Assembly (NCBI GenBank): GCA_031277235.1
Contig: JAITMT010000430.1
Coordinates: 1 to 10,461, forward strand
Direction of reading: 5' to 3'
DNA from: Tannerella sp.
GTDB lineage: Bacteria; Bacteroidota; Bacteroidia; Bacteroidales; Tannerellaceae
DNA length: 10,461 nucleotides
The position numbers and the translations under genes are program-made. Position 1 is the stretch's first letter. Every line of letters starts with the position of its first letter. The notes beneath the pieces were generated by a model. It was given only the letters and a program-made list of their open reading frames with translations. It was not told the DNA's origin and did not search any database. This document shows, one piece after another, positions 1 through 6,064 of the stretch.

Positions 1-1188
1 CTGGACAACAAACGTTTCACCCAGTCATCCGTCAATCAGAGCAATCTGATACAGTTAGTTACGGGAATGCAGGAAATCAAGATGACCAATTCCGAACGCC
101 AGCAGCGCTGGAAATGGGAACGGATACAGGTCAAACTGTTCAAAATCAATGTGGAAGGAATGGCGCTGAACCAGTACCAGCAACTCGGCAGCGTGTTTTT
201 CAACCAGACTACAAGCCTGCTAATCTCCTTTTTGTCGGCAAGAGCCGTTGTCGAAGGAGACCTCACACTGGGCATGATGATGTCCATCAGTTACATCATC
301 GGGCAACTGTCAAGTCCGATCAGTCAGTTGATAGGTTTTGTACAATCCATGCAGGATGCAAAAATCAGTCTGGAGCGCCTGAACGAGATACACAACCGGG
401 AAGACGAGGAACAGACCATCGCGGACAAACATGCGGAACTGCCTGACAACAGGGACATCCGGATGGAAAATGTCAGTTTCAGTTACGACGGAGCAGAACG
501 GGATTACGTAATTGAAGATCTGAACCTGACCATTCCGAAAGACAGGGTAACGGCAATCGTGGGAGCCAGCGGAAGCGGGAAAACAACCATCATTAAACTG
601 TTACTGGGATTTTACCCGCCAATCAAGGGGCAAATCAAAATCGGAGACATCCCGCTCGAAGATATTAACCCGCACGTATGGCGCCAAAAGACGGCAGCCG
701 TGATGCAGGACGGTTTTATCTTTTCGGACACGATAGCCAACAACATAGCGGTAGGCGAGGAAGAAATTGATAAAATGCGGTTGAAAAACGCCGTTCAAAC
801 GGCAAATATACAGGATTTTATCGAACAGTTGCCGCTGAAATACAATTCCAAAATCGGCATGGAAGGCAACGGAGTCAGCCAGGGACAGCGTCAAAGAATT
901 CTGATCGCACGGGCAGTGTACAAGAATCCCGAATACCTGTTCTTTGACGAAGCGACGAATGCACTGGACGCGAACAATGAAATGACCATCATGCAAAACC
1001 TGAAGGAATTTTACAGGGGAAAAACGGTCGTGATTGTCGCCCACCGGTTAAGCACGGTTCAACATGCGGACAATATCATCGTATTGGACAGGGGTAAAAT
1101 CGTGGAGGAAGGAACCCATGCGGAACTGACGGCAAAGCGGGGCGCGTATTATACGCTGGTGAAGAATCAACTTGAACTTGGACTGTGA
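1..1188 (+). CDS. ABC exporter, C-terminal part (peptidase-containing bacteriocin/peptide exporter type), 5' end outside window
   Basis: The frame is open from base 1, so 395 residues of the C-terminal part are visible and the true start lies to the left. The first part holds the last transmembrane helices of an exporter membrane domain (about residues 60-120). Then comes a complete ATPase: Walker A GASGSGKTT (bases 562-588), Q-loop region VMQDGFIFSDT, signature VSQGQ (874-888), Walker B YLFFDEA (934-954) with D-loop NALD, and the switch His in AHR (1042-1044). A signature of VSQGQ rather than LSGGQ is usual in exporters carrying an N-terminal C39 peptidase. That domain, which cuts after Gly-Gly, would lie outside the window, so its presence is inferred. 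The inner-membrane protein would use ATP to export a small peptide. A HlyD adaptor follows after 41 bp, almost certainly in the same operon, and a Gly-Gly leader peptide gene lies just beyond it. A plain exporter without peptidase is the alternative. Confidence 0.93.
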   Translation: MDNKRFTQSSVNQSNLIQLVTGMQEIKMTNSERQQRWKWERIQVKLFKINVEGMALNQYQQLGSVFFNQTTSLLISFLSARAVVEGDLTLGMMMSISYIIGQLSSPISQLIGFVQSMQDAKISLERLNEIHNREDEEQTIADKHAELPDNRDIRMENVSFSYDGAERDYVIEDLNLTIPKDRVTAIVGASGSGKTTIIKLLLGFYPPIKGQIKIGDIPLEDINPHVWRQKTAAVMQDGFIFSDTIANNIAVGEEEIDKMRLKNAVQTANIQDFIEQLPLKYNSKIGMEGNGVSQGQRQRILIARAVYKNPEYLFFDEATNALDANNEMTIMQNLKEFYRGKTVVIVAHRLSTVQHADNIIVLDRGKIVEEGTHAELTAKRGAYYTLVKNQLELGL

Positions 1189-1229
1189 TATTTGGGATTT
1201 TTTATGATTGGTATGATTGAAGATTTGAG

Positions 1230-2588
1230 ATGAATGAAGAAGATAAAATAGAATTGCGGAGCGAAGAATTTCAGGAGGTGCTTGGAGGTGTTCCTTCGTG
1301 GATTGTGCGATGGGGTATCACTCTGTTGAGTGCAATTGTTGTGCTGATTCTTGTTGGCAGCGCCATATTCAAATATCCCGACGTGATTCCGGCTCAGGTA
1401 ACGATTACGGGCACGACGCCTCCCGCTTCCGTTGTCGCCCATGCTTCGGGCAAGATAAGGGAACTGTATGTTATGGATAATCAGGAAGTAGCGATAGGAG
1501 AATACCTTGCCGTGATAGACAATCCTGCAAATACGGAGGATATAAAAACGTTAAAAGAGGCATTAGGCGATAGTCAGGAGGCGTCAGGCAAAGACACGTC
1601 GAATCTTCAAATTTTCAAATTTTCAAACAGGGAATTGCAGTTGGGCTCCATGCAATCCCTCTATTCCCAATATTATACAACACTGTTTCGTTACAGTGAA
1701 TACAAACGCCTGCTGTATTATCCGCAAAAGATGGAAATTACGAAACAGCGGATCGCACAGTATGAAAAACAGTACGAAAACCTGCAAAAACAGTATGATC
1801 TGACCGAAGAACAGACGCAGTTGCAGGAGAAACAGTATCAGCGCGACATCAAACTCAACGAAACCGGCGTCGTATCGGCGGAGGAACTGGAGATATCGCG
1901 TTCCCGATACCTGCAATCGGAACTGTCGCTTGAAAACATGCAATCGACCCTCGACAACATGCGAATCCAAATCGGACAATTGAAAGAATCGCTATTAGAC
2001 ACGAAACAGCAGGACACGGAAACGCTGAACGAACTGGAAACGGGCTTGCAGACACTCGAAACCCAACTGAAAGCCGCCATAGAAGAATGGGAACTGATGT
2101 ATGTTTTGAAATCACCAATAGACGGCAAGGTAACTTTCACCAGTTACTGGACGGAAAACCAGAATGTTACAGCAGGAAGCGAAATCTTCTCGGTTGTACC
2201 CGGTACAACTACACACTCCACTCTAAACACTGCAAACTATGTAATCGGCAAGGCTCTGTTACCCATTGCCCGCAGCGGAAAAGTGAAAACCGGTCAGAAA
2301 GTCAACATCCGCCTGGAAAATTTCCCGGAAAACGAGTTTGGCATCTTGCAGGGGAGAGTAAAAAACATATCGCTGGTGCCGGTGAGCGCCGGACAGACGG
2401 CAACAGGCAGCGGTACAGCATTTTATACTATTGATATAGAATTGCCGGACAGCCTAACGACTACCTATAAAAAACAGTTGCCTTATCTTCCCAACATGCA
2501 GGGACGCGCCGATATCGTCACCGATGATATTTCATTGCTTGAAAGATTTTTCCTGCCATTGAAAAGGATTTTGAGCGAAAGTCTATAA
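1230..2588 (+). CDS. HlyD-family membrane fusion protein (adaptor for the peptide ABC exporter)
   Basis: This 452-residue protein is the periplasmic adaptor that would join the upstream ABC exporter to an outer-membrane channel of the TolC type; no channel gene is in the window. It has a short cytoplasmic N-terminus (MNEEDKIELRSEE), one transmembrane helix at about residues 24-46, a first half of a lipoyl-like domain (about 68-97), a long coiled-coil hairpin rich in Q, E and K (about 165-288), the second lipoyl half (about 290-325, with KSPIDGKV), and a C-terminal beta-barrel region. The N-terminal RSEE..EVLGGVPSWIVRWGI pattern and the FKYPDVIPA segment after the helix are typical of Bacteroidota adaptors paired with C39-type exporters. 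The ATG at 1230 gives this N-terminus. There is no clear Shine-Dalgarno, as expected in this phylum. Residues 125-134 (NLQIFKFSNR) are encoded by an 8-bp tandem repeat and look like an in-frame insertion between the lipoyl half and the coiled coil. Confidence 0.93.
   Translation: MNEEDKIELRSEEFQEVLGGVPSWIVRWGITLLSAIVVLILVGSAIFKYPDVIPAQVTITGTTPPASVVAHASGKIRELYVMDNQEVAIGEYLAVIDNPANTEDIKTLKEALGDSQEASGKDTSNLQIFKFSNRELQLGSMQSLYSQYYTTLFRYSEYKRLLYYPQKMEITKQRIAQYEKQYENLQKQYDLTEEQTQLQEKQYQRDIKLNETGVVSAEELEISRSRYLQSELSLENMQSTLDNMRIQIGQLKESLLDTKQQDTETLNELETGLQTLETQLKAAIEEWELMYVLKSPIDGKVTFTSYWTENQNVTAGSEIFSVVPGTTTHSTLNTANYVIGKALLPIARSGKVKTGQKVNIRLENFPENEFGILQGRVKNISLVPVSAGQTATGSGTAFYTIDIELPDSLTTTYKKQLPYLPNMQGRADIVTDDISLLERFFLPLKRILSESL
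1605..1628 (+). repeat. Octamer tandem repeat inside the HlyD gene
   Basis: Nearly three copies of the 8-bp unit TTCAAATT lie in frame in the adaptor gene, starting at 1606, 1614 and 1622. They encode the segment LQIFKFS. Three 8-bp units make 24 bp, so the reading frame is kept. The tract sits in a poorly conserved linker before the coiled coil. It belongs to the same style of short tandem repeat as the tracts in the mob operon. Confidence 0.7.
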
Positions 2589-2735
2589 TTAATCTTCAAC
2601 GTATAGCACACACAATTCACCTTTCTCATTGATATAGTAAATATATCTGCCACCGCCGTTGATAGTTCGCATTTCTTCCTGTGAAAGTTTTTTCACACCC
2701 TTTAATTCTTTCCTTAGTTTTAAATTTTTCTTCAT
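2589..2735 (-). CDS. Double-glycine leader peptide precursor (48 aa), probable substrate of the adjacent exporter
   Basis: This short gene reads from an ATG at 2735 to a TAA at 2591-2589. The product starts MKKNLKLRKELKGVKK and carries the leader motif LSQEEMRTINGG at residues 17-28. This matches the known Gly-Gly leader pattern position for position: L at -12, S at -11, E at -8, M at -7, I at -4, and G at -2 and -1. C39 peptidases of ABC exporters cut after such a motif. Cutting after G28 would release a 20-residue core (GRYIYYIN...LYVED) that is rich in Tyr and has one Cys (C42) and an acidic end. The sequence has a third Gly (G29), so a cut one residue later is possible. A TAnnTTTG promoter box lies about 43 bp upstream of the ATG. 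The stop codon abuts that of the HlyD gene, tail to tail. The core is not recognised: it could be a bacteriocin, a modified natural product or a signalling peptide. No modification enzyme is visible in the window. Confidence 0.82.
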   Translation of the reverse strand: MKKNLKLRKELKGVKKLSQEEMRTINGGGRYIYYINEKGELCVLYVED

Positions 2736-2777
2736 TGTCGTATAAATTATTAAATTATATTGTTCTTAATCCGACTG

Positions 2778-2785
2778 CAAAAGTA
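2778..2785 (-). promoter_or_regulatory. Candidate -7 promoter box for the Gly-Gly peptide gene
   Basis: On the minus strand this reads TACTTTTG, an exact match to the Bacteroides -7 consensus TAnnTTTG. It lies 42 bases upstream of the peptide ATG, giving a predicted leader of roughly 35 bases. No good TTTG -33 box is seen at the usual distance, which could mean dependence on an activator such as the divergent response regulator (inference). Confidence 0.5.
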
Positions 2786-2864
2786 TAAGCATTTTTTTGA
2801 ATAATACCTTAAAAATCCTCAATTATTTTAAACAAATTCCTAAAAGATTCGAGTAACCTTAATT

Positions 2865-2900
2865 TCTTTTAAGATTACATGGTAATATCTTTAAGATATT
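2865..2900. promoter_or_regulatory. Palindrome and direct-repeat pair, candidate regulator binding site
   Basis: Bases 2884-2900 form a perfect palindrome with 8-bp arms (AATATCTT / AAGATATT) around a single base. A related copy, TCTTTTAAGAT at 2865-2875, precedes TCTTTAAGAT at 2888-2897; the right ends are 22 bp apart, about two helical turns. OmpR-family regulators usually bind direct repeats spaced by whole turns. The site lies between the divergent promoters of the peptide gene and the kinase-regulator operon. Function is inferred, and the A/T-rich background makes chance palindromes likelier. Confidence 0.4.
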
Positions 2901-2964
2901 GATAAATAGAATAAAAAAGAATAGAAATTTTTACCTGAATTTTTTTTTTATCCCAAATGTTTTT

Positions 2965-2972
2965 TAACTTTG
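2965..2972 (+). promoter_or_regulatory. Candidate -7 promoter box for the histidine kinase-response regulator operon
   Basis: TAACTTTG matches the Bacteroides -7 consensus TAnnTTTG exactly and lies 33 bases upstream of the kinase ATG at 3006. A run of T at 2941-2949 sits where the -33 box would fall, without a clean TTTG. Confidence 0.6.
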
Positions 2973-3005
2973 CAGAATATTTCAAATAAAAAATAACGTA
3001 TAATT

Positions 3006-4409
3006 ATGAGTAATATAACCGATAAAAGAATCTGGGGAACAGCAGTGGTGGCAATCATTTCGTTACTGTTACTGCAATCGTTATGGTTGTTATATTCATA
3101 TAAAATGCAGAAATTGGCATTGCGAGAAACGGTAAACGATATAATGTCTTCATCCGTAGATAAAGAACTGGATAACAGATATAAAAAATATTTATCACAT
3201 GAAGAAACGTTGTATGCCAGTGATAACAAAATCAATGATGGTACAGTAAGATGGGAGAAGCCTATGAATCAGGAAGAATTAAGAGAAGCCAGCCCATTTC
3301 AACAAATCTTGAAATTCATTGACAAACCTTTTGATATCAACATATTAGATAGTATTTTTAATATTGAATTGGTGAAATCCGGTATAAAAGCCCGCTATTT
3401 ACTGCTTTATACGGATTCGACCGATAGCAGGATAGAAAATGCAGGTAATTTAAAAGAGGTTGATAAAAAGGGATTGATAAAAACGAATTCAATCCTTATT
3501 GTGGACGGAAAAAGGGTGGAAGCCGTTGTAGATGTTGCTATTCCTACTATTTTTAAGAGAATGATTTTGATTTTAGTTCTGTCTTTGGCTGTTTTTCTTC
3601 TCTTGAGTTATCTGTTTTATTATCAGGGTAAATCGCTGTTTACCCAGCAGAAACTGCAACGGTTGCGTATCGATTTCGTAAATGCCTTGATACATAATTT
3701 TAAATCGCCGCTGAATACAGTCGCCCTCGAACTGTCCTATTTGAAGGCGGATGTATATCCGACCAAAGAAGAACGGGGAATCGGTATTCAGGATGCTATT
3801 GACGCGAACGGAAAAATGATGAAACTGATGGAAAAAACCCTTACCATGGCGCGTCTGGAAGATAAAAAACTGATGTTGAAATACAGTGAAACCAATATAA
3901 ATGCGCTGATTGCCAAAATAGCATACGAGTATAAAAATTATTCCGGGAAAAAAGTGTATATCAAAATTACTGCCGATTCTCCGGATATTGTCGCTGACAT
4001 GGATGCGGAACAGGTGGAAGACGTTTTGAGAAATCTGATAGACAATGCCATCAAATATTCGGGCGACTCCTTGAATATTGAAATTTGTTGCTCTGCAAAT
4101 GATAATCAATTAAAAATTAACGTAAAAGATGATGGAGACGGCATTTCGCCTCAGGCACAAAAGGCAATTATGGTAAAATTTGAACGGGGCGATGCGATCA
4201 ATAAAAAAGGTGTAACCGGCTTTGGTCTTGGACTTTATTATGTAAAACAGGTGATTGAGGCTCACGGCGGAAATATAGCGTTGGAAAGTGAAAAGGGTAG
4301 AGGTACGACTATTAGGCTCATGTTGCCTCTAAAAGAATCTTTTGATAATATTAACAAAATAATACAACAGACAGATGGAAACAATACGGTTATTGCTGAT
4401 AGAAGATGA
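3006..4409 (+). CDS. Membrane sensor histidine kinase
   Basis: This 467-residue inner-membrane kinase would sense an external signal and phosphorylate the regulator encoded next to it. It has a transmembrane helix at about residues 10-32, a periplasmic domain of about 150 residues with no recognised fold, a second helix at about 185-205, and a HisKA domain with the phosphorylated His at residue 230 (HNFKSPLN). The HATPase domain follows: N-box RNLIDNAIKYSG (342-353), G1 DDGDGIS (375-381), F-box MVKFERG (389-395) and G2 GFGLGL (405-410). The residue after the phospho-His is Asn, where HisKA kinases normally have Glu or Asp; that residue helps autophosphorylation, so activity may be altered. 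The gene has its own promoter box and is divergent from the Gly-Gly peptide gene. Its 3' end overlaps the regulator gene by 35 bp, indicating one operon. By analogy with peptide-sensing systems, the exported peptide is a candidate ligand (inference). Confidence 0.95.
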   Translation: MSNITDKRIWGTAVVAIISLLLLQSLWLLYSYKMQKLALRETVNDIMSSSVDKELDNRYKKYLSHEETLYASDNKINDGTVRWEKPMNQEELREASPFQQILKFIDKPFDINILDSIFNIELVKSGIKARYLLLYTDSTDSRIENAGNLKEVDKKGLIKTNSILIVDGKRVEAVVDVAIPTIFKRMILILVLSLAVFLLLSYLFYYQGKSLFTQQKLQRLRIDFVNALIHNFKSPLNTVALELSYLKADVYPTKEERGIGIQDAIDANGKMMKLMEKTLTMARLEDKKLMLKYSETNINALIAKIAYEYKNYSGKKVYIKITADSPDIVADMDAEQVEDVLRNLIDNAIKYSGDSLNIEICCSANDNQLKINVKDDGDGISPQAQKAIMVKFERGDAINKKGVTGFGLGLYYVKQVIEAHGGNIALESEKGRGTTIRLMLPLKESFDNINKIIQQTDGNNTVIADRR

Positions 4410-5073
4410 TGCAGGATTACTGAAATCTCTTGCCAGAGGATTTGGGTTCATGGACGGCTACAAGGTTTTTACCGCTTCCGACGGTGAAACAGGCTATAGC
4501 GCCTTTCTTACCGATAAACCCGATATCATAGTATCGGACATAGCTATGCCTGGCATGAACGGTATCGAATTAGCCCGAAAAATTAGGGAAACGGATACGA
4601 GAATTCCGTTTATTCTGTTGACGGGTTATACCGACAGTAAGTTAACAAAAGACGGGTACAACGCCGGCATTGACGAATATATGCTTAAACCTGTGGTGAC
4701 AACGGAATTAGACCTTCATATCAGAGCCATTTTGAAAAGAATAAAACCTGTAATACAGGAAGTCTGTCCCTATGAAATAGGTTCCTATACTTTTGATCAT
4801 GAGCGCTTCTCTCTTATTTATAACAATGTAGAAGTTAAATTGTCCGGCATAGAAATGCGTGTTTTGCGAGTTTTATGTAGAAACATGGAAAAAATAGTCA
4901 AGCGGAAAGATATTTTGAAAGAAGTTTGGAAAAGTGACGACAGATATAAATCCAATAATTTAGATGTATATGTCTCAAGGTTACGGAAGCTCCTGTCACA
5001 AGACCCGTCCATAGAAATAGTTACCGTCAAAAGAGAAGGTTTGAAATTATCCGTCTTTCCCAATTCGTCGTAA
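4375..5073 (+). CDS. OmpR/PhoB-family response regulator
   Basis: This 232-residue DNA-binding regulator is the expected partner of the kinase gene that it overlaps by 35 bp. The receiver domain (about 1-120) has the acidic pair D11/D12, phospho-acceptor D55 (in IIVSDIAMPGMNG), the switch Thr83 (LLTGYT) and Lys105 (MLKPV); all the catalytic residues are present. The C-terminal winged-helix domain (about 133-229) has the usual recognition region, DVYVSRLRKLL. It is therefore not an NtrC-type activator like RteB of CTnDOT, which also occurs with a kinase near rteC. Likely targets are its own operon, the peptide promoter and possibly the downstream rteC-like gene; none of this is shown by the sequence alone. 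The ATG at 4375 gives a standard receiver start (METIRLLLIEDD). Confidence 0.95.
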   Translation: METIRLLLIEDDAGLLKSLARGFGFMDGYKVFTASDGETGYSAFLTDKPDIIVSDIAMPGMNGIELARKIRETDTRIPFILLTGYTDSKLTKDGYNAGIDEYMLKPVVTTELDLHIRAILKRIKPVIQEVCPYEIGSYTFDHERFSLIYNNVEVKLSGIEMRVLRVLCRNMEKIVKRKDILKEVWKSDDRYKSNNLDVYVSRLRKLLSQDPSIEIVTVKREGLKLSVFPNSS

Positions 5074-5405
5074 AAAAGTGAAAGATTGACCTTATAAATA
5101 TTTGGCAACGATATTGGTTAAGCGTTGTGCGCCATTATTAAGATTGCTCCAACTGTTTTACGCAATTTTTTATTGTAAAAACAGAAATTTGGGTGAATAG
5201 AAAATGAATTTTGTTTTAGATTATTGTTTAGCAGGTGTTTTATTTTTGATATATTGATTTCCTGTTGACTTGTTATGTAAAAAACTTGTCCGAAAAAGGA
5301 TTGGGGGATTTTTTGTATAATTCAAAAATACGGTTCAAGCATTTACCGGTAGATTTTGTATGTTAAAATGAATACAATATAAAGAATAATGAATAATAAA
5401 TTACT
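5074..5405. other. Gene-free A/T-rich region between the response regulator and the rteC-like gene
   Basis: No convincing reading frame is seen on either strand. Two TTAAG direct repeats lie at 5118-5122 and 5138-5142, 20 bp apart; the second extends to TTAAGATT, an 8-mer also present upstream of the kinase gene at 2869-2876. A weak hairpin (arms TTTTA-CAAT and ATTG-TAAAA, with a 2-base bulge) spans 5156-5180 and might act as an imperfect terminator for the kinase-regulator operon. A loose promoter-like TAGATTTTG (one base too long for the -7 consensus) lies at 5350-5358, 48 bases upstream of the next ATG. Confidence 0.4.
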
Positions 5406-5645
5406 ATGAAACAATTGATTAATACGAAGTTGATTTTACTGATAAAAGAATCAACCTCTAGAACTGTTTCCGTTTTGGAATGGGAGCAGTCATACGAAGC
5501 GTTTGCCGGAATAATATTTGGAGTAAGCGCAGAAACAACAGGAATCGTATATCACAATGCTTTGTGCTATGTCAGAGCCGAACTCGCGTTTTGGCAATCA
5601 AACAGTATTCTGAAAAAAAAATCGGGAATCCTTAATATTTATTAA
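5406..5645 (+). CDS. N-terminal piece of a frameshifted rteC-like gene (79 aa as read)
   Basis: As read, this frame gives 79 residues ending LKKKSGILNIY. Its last nine codons follow a run of nine A (5613-5621). Removing one A joins it to the next frame, giving ...SNSILKKNRESLIFIKKALF... and a continuous protein of about 198 residues ending in the RteC-type domain. This makes it more likely the front half of a broken gene than an independent small protein. Residues 1-70 alone are not recognised. In-frame stops just before the ATG (TAA at 5397) support the start at 5406. RteC of CTnDOT is longer (about 280 residues, from memory), so the front may also be shortened or diverged. Confidence 0.55.
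   Translation: MKQLINTKLILLIKESTSRTVSVLEWEQSYEAFAGIIFGVSAETTGIVYHNALCYVRAELAFWQSNSILKKKSGILNIY
5613..5621 (+). other. A9 homopolymer at the frameshift point in the rteC-like gene
   Basis: Nine A follow the CTG at 5610-5612. With nine A the frame stops at 5643-5645; with eight A it runs on to 6003. Such a run is prone to slippage in replication, transcription and sequencing, so it could be a switch, a mutation or a sequence error. Confidence 0.6.
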
Positions 5646-5694
5646 GAAAGCCCTGTTTCTTATTGATACGCAAATCGGTTTTGTTGAGCGGCAA

Positions 5695-6003
5695 ATGAAG
5701 TTGCAAAACGAAATCGAGGGACAGCCTGTATCTTTGCCCGAAAATATCCGTTGGGAAGGCAGCCGGGTGGAACTTGTCGAACTCATCTATGCTCTGCACG
5801 AAGTCGGCAGTTTCGGAACGGCTTCAATAAAATCGCTCTTTGCCTTTGTCGGCAAGATGTTTGGCTGCGAAATACCGAACTACTATCGTCTGTTCTGGAG
5901 CATTCAAAACCGTATGGGTAATATCCGTACTTTCTTCCTGGACAAACTACGGAAAGCATTGTCGGACAAGTTAATCAGAAAAGATAACGGTCTGAGAAAA
6001 TAG
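5695..6003 (+). CDS. rteC: RteC-family regulator, C-terminal domain (downstream part of a frameshifted gene)
   Basis: The 102 residues from the ATG at 5695 contain the hallmark C-terminal segment of RteC proteins: NIRWEGSRVELVELIYALHEVGSF, then a helix ending in NYYRLFWSIQNRMGNIRTFFLDKLRKAL. In CTnDOT, RteC is a DNA-binding helix-turn-helix protein that activates the excision operon. Here the frame is open back to about 5614, and the upstream residues (KKALFLIDTQIGFVERQ) are also protein-like, so 5695 is probably an internal Met rather than the real start. The gene converges on mobC, as expected from CTnDOT-type layouts, and a bidirectional hairpin terminator lies between them. Whether any functional full-length protein is made depends on the A9 frameshift. 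The kinase/regulator pair directly upstream sits where CTnDOT has rteA-rteB, though it is of a different type. Confidence 0.8.
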   Translation: MKLQNEIEGQPVSLPENIRWEGSRVELVELIYALHEVGSFGTASIKSLFAFVGKMFGCEIPNYYRLFWSIQNRMGNIRTFFLDKLRKALSDKLIRKDNGLRK

Positions 6004-6030
6004 GAATTTACACCCTAAAAAATACGCCGT

Positions 6031-6053
6031 CCGGAATATTCCGCATATTCCGG
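6031..6053. terminator. Bidirectional hairpin terminator between the rteC-like gene and mobC
   Basis: Perfect 8-bp arms CCGGAATA (6031-6038) and TATTCCGG (6046-6053) enclose a 7-base loop. On the plus strand a T run follows (TATTTTTTATT from 6059); on the minus strand the hairpin is followed by TATTTTTTA. The arrangement can stop transcription from both convergent operons. The mobC stop codon lies just right of it. Confidence 0.8.
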
Positions 6054-6064
6054 CAAAGTATTTT

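Noticed and set aside
601..1044. A 147-residue open frame on the minus strand opposite the ABC exporter.
   Set aside because: It lies wholly within the ATPase coding region, which has all its motifs on the plus strand, so it is a shadow frame.
2736..3005. Searched for a second Gly-Gly peptide gene or a small RNA in the divergent intergenic region.
   Set aside because: No reading frame with a GG leader was seen and no hairpin with T run supports an RNA gene.
3573..4109. A 178-residue open frame on the minus strand opposite the histidine kinase.
   Set aside because: It is antisense to the HisKA and HATPase domains, has no promoter or family features, and is rich in F/I/Q as expected for a shadow of this gene.
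4375..5073. The kinase/regulator pair considered as RteA/RteB of a tetracycline-inducible CTnDOT element.
   Set aside because: RteB is an NtrC-type regulator with an AAA+ domain; this protein has only a receiver and an OmpR-type winged helix, and no tetQ is present.
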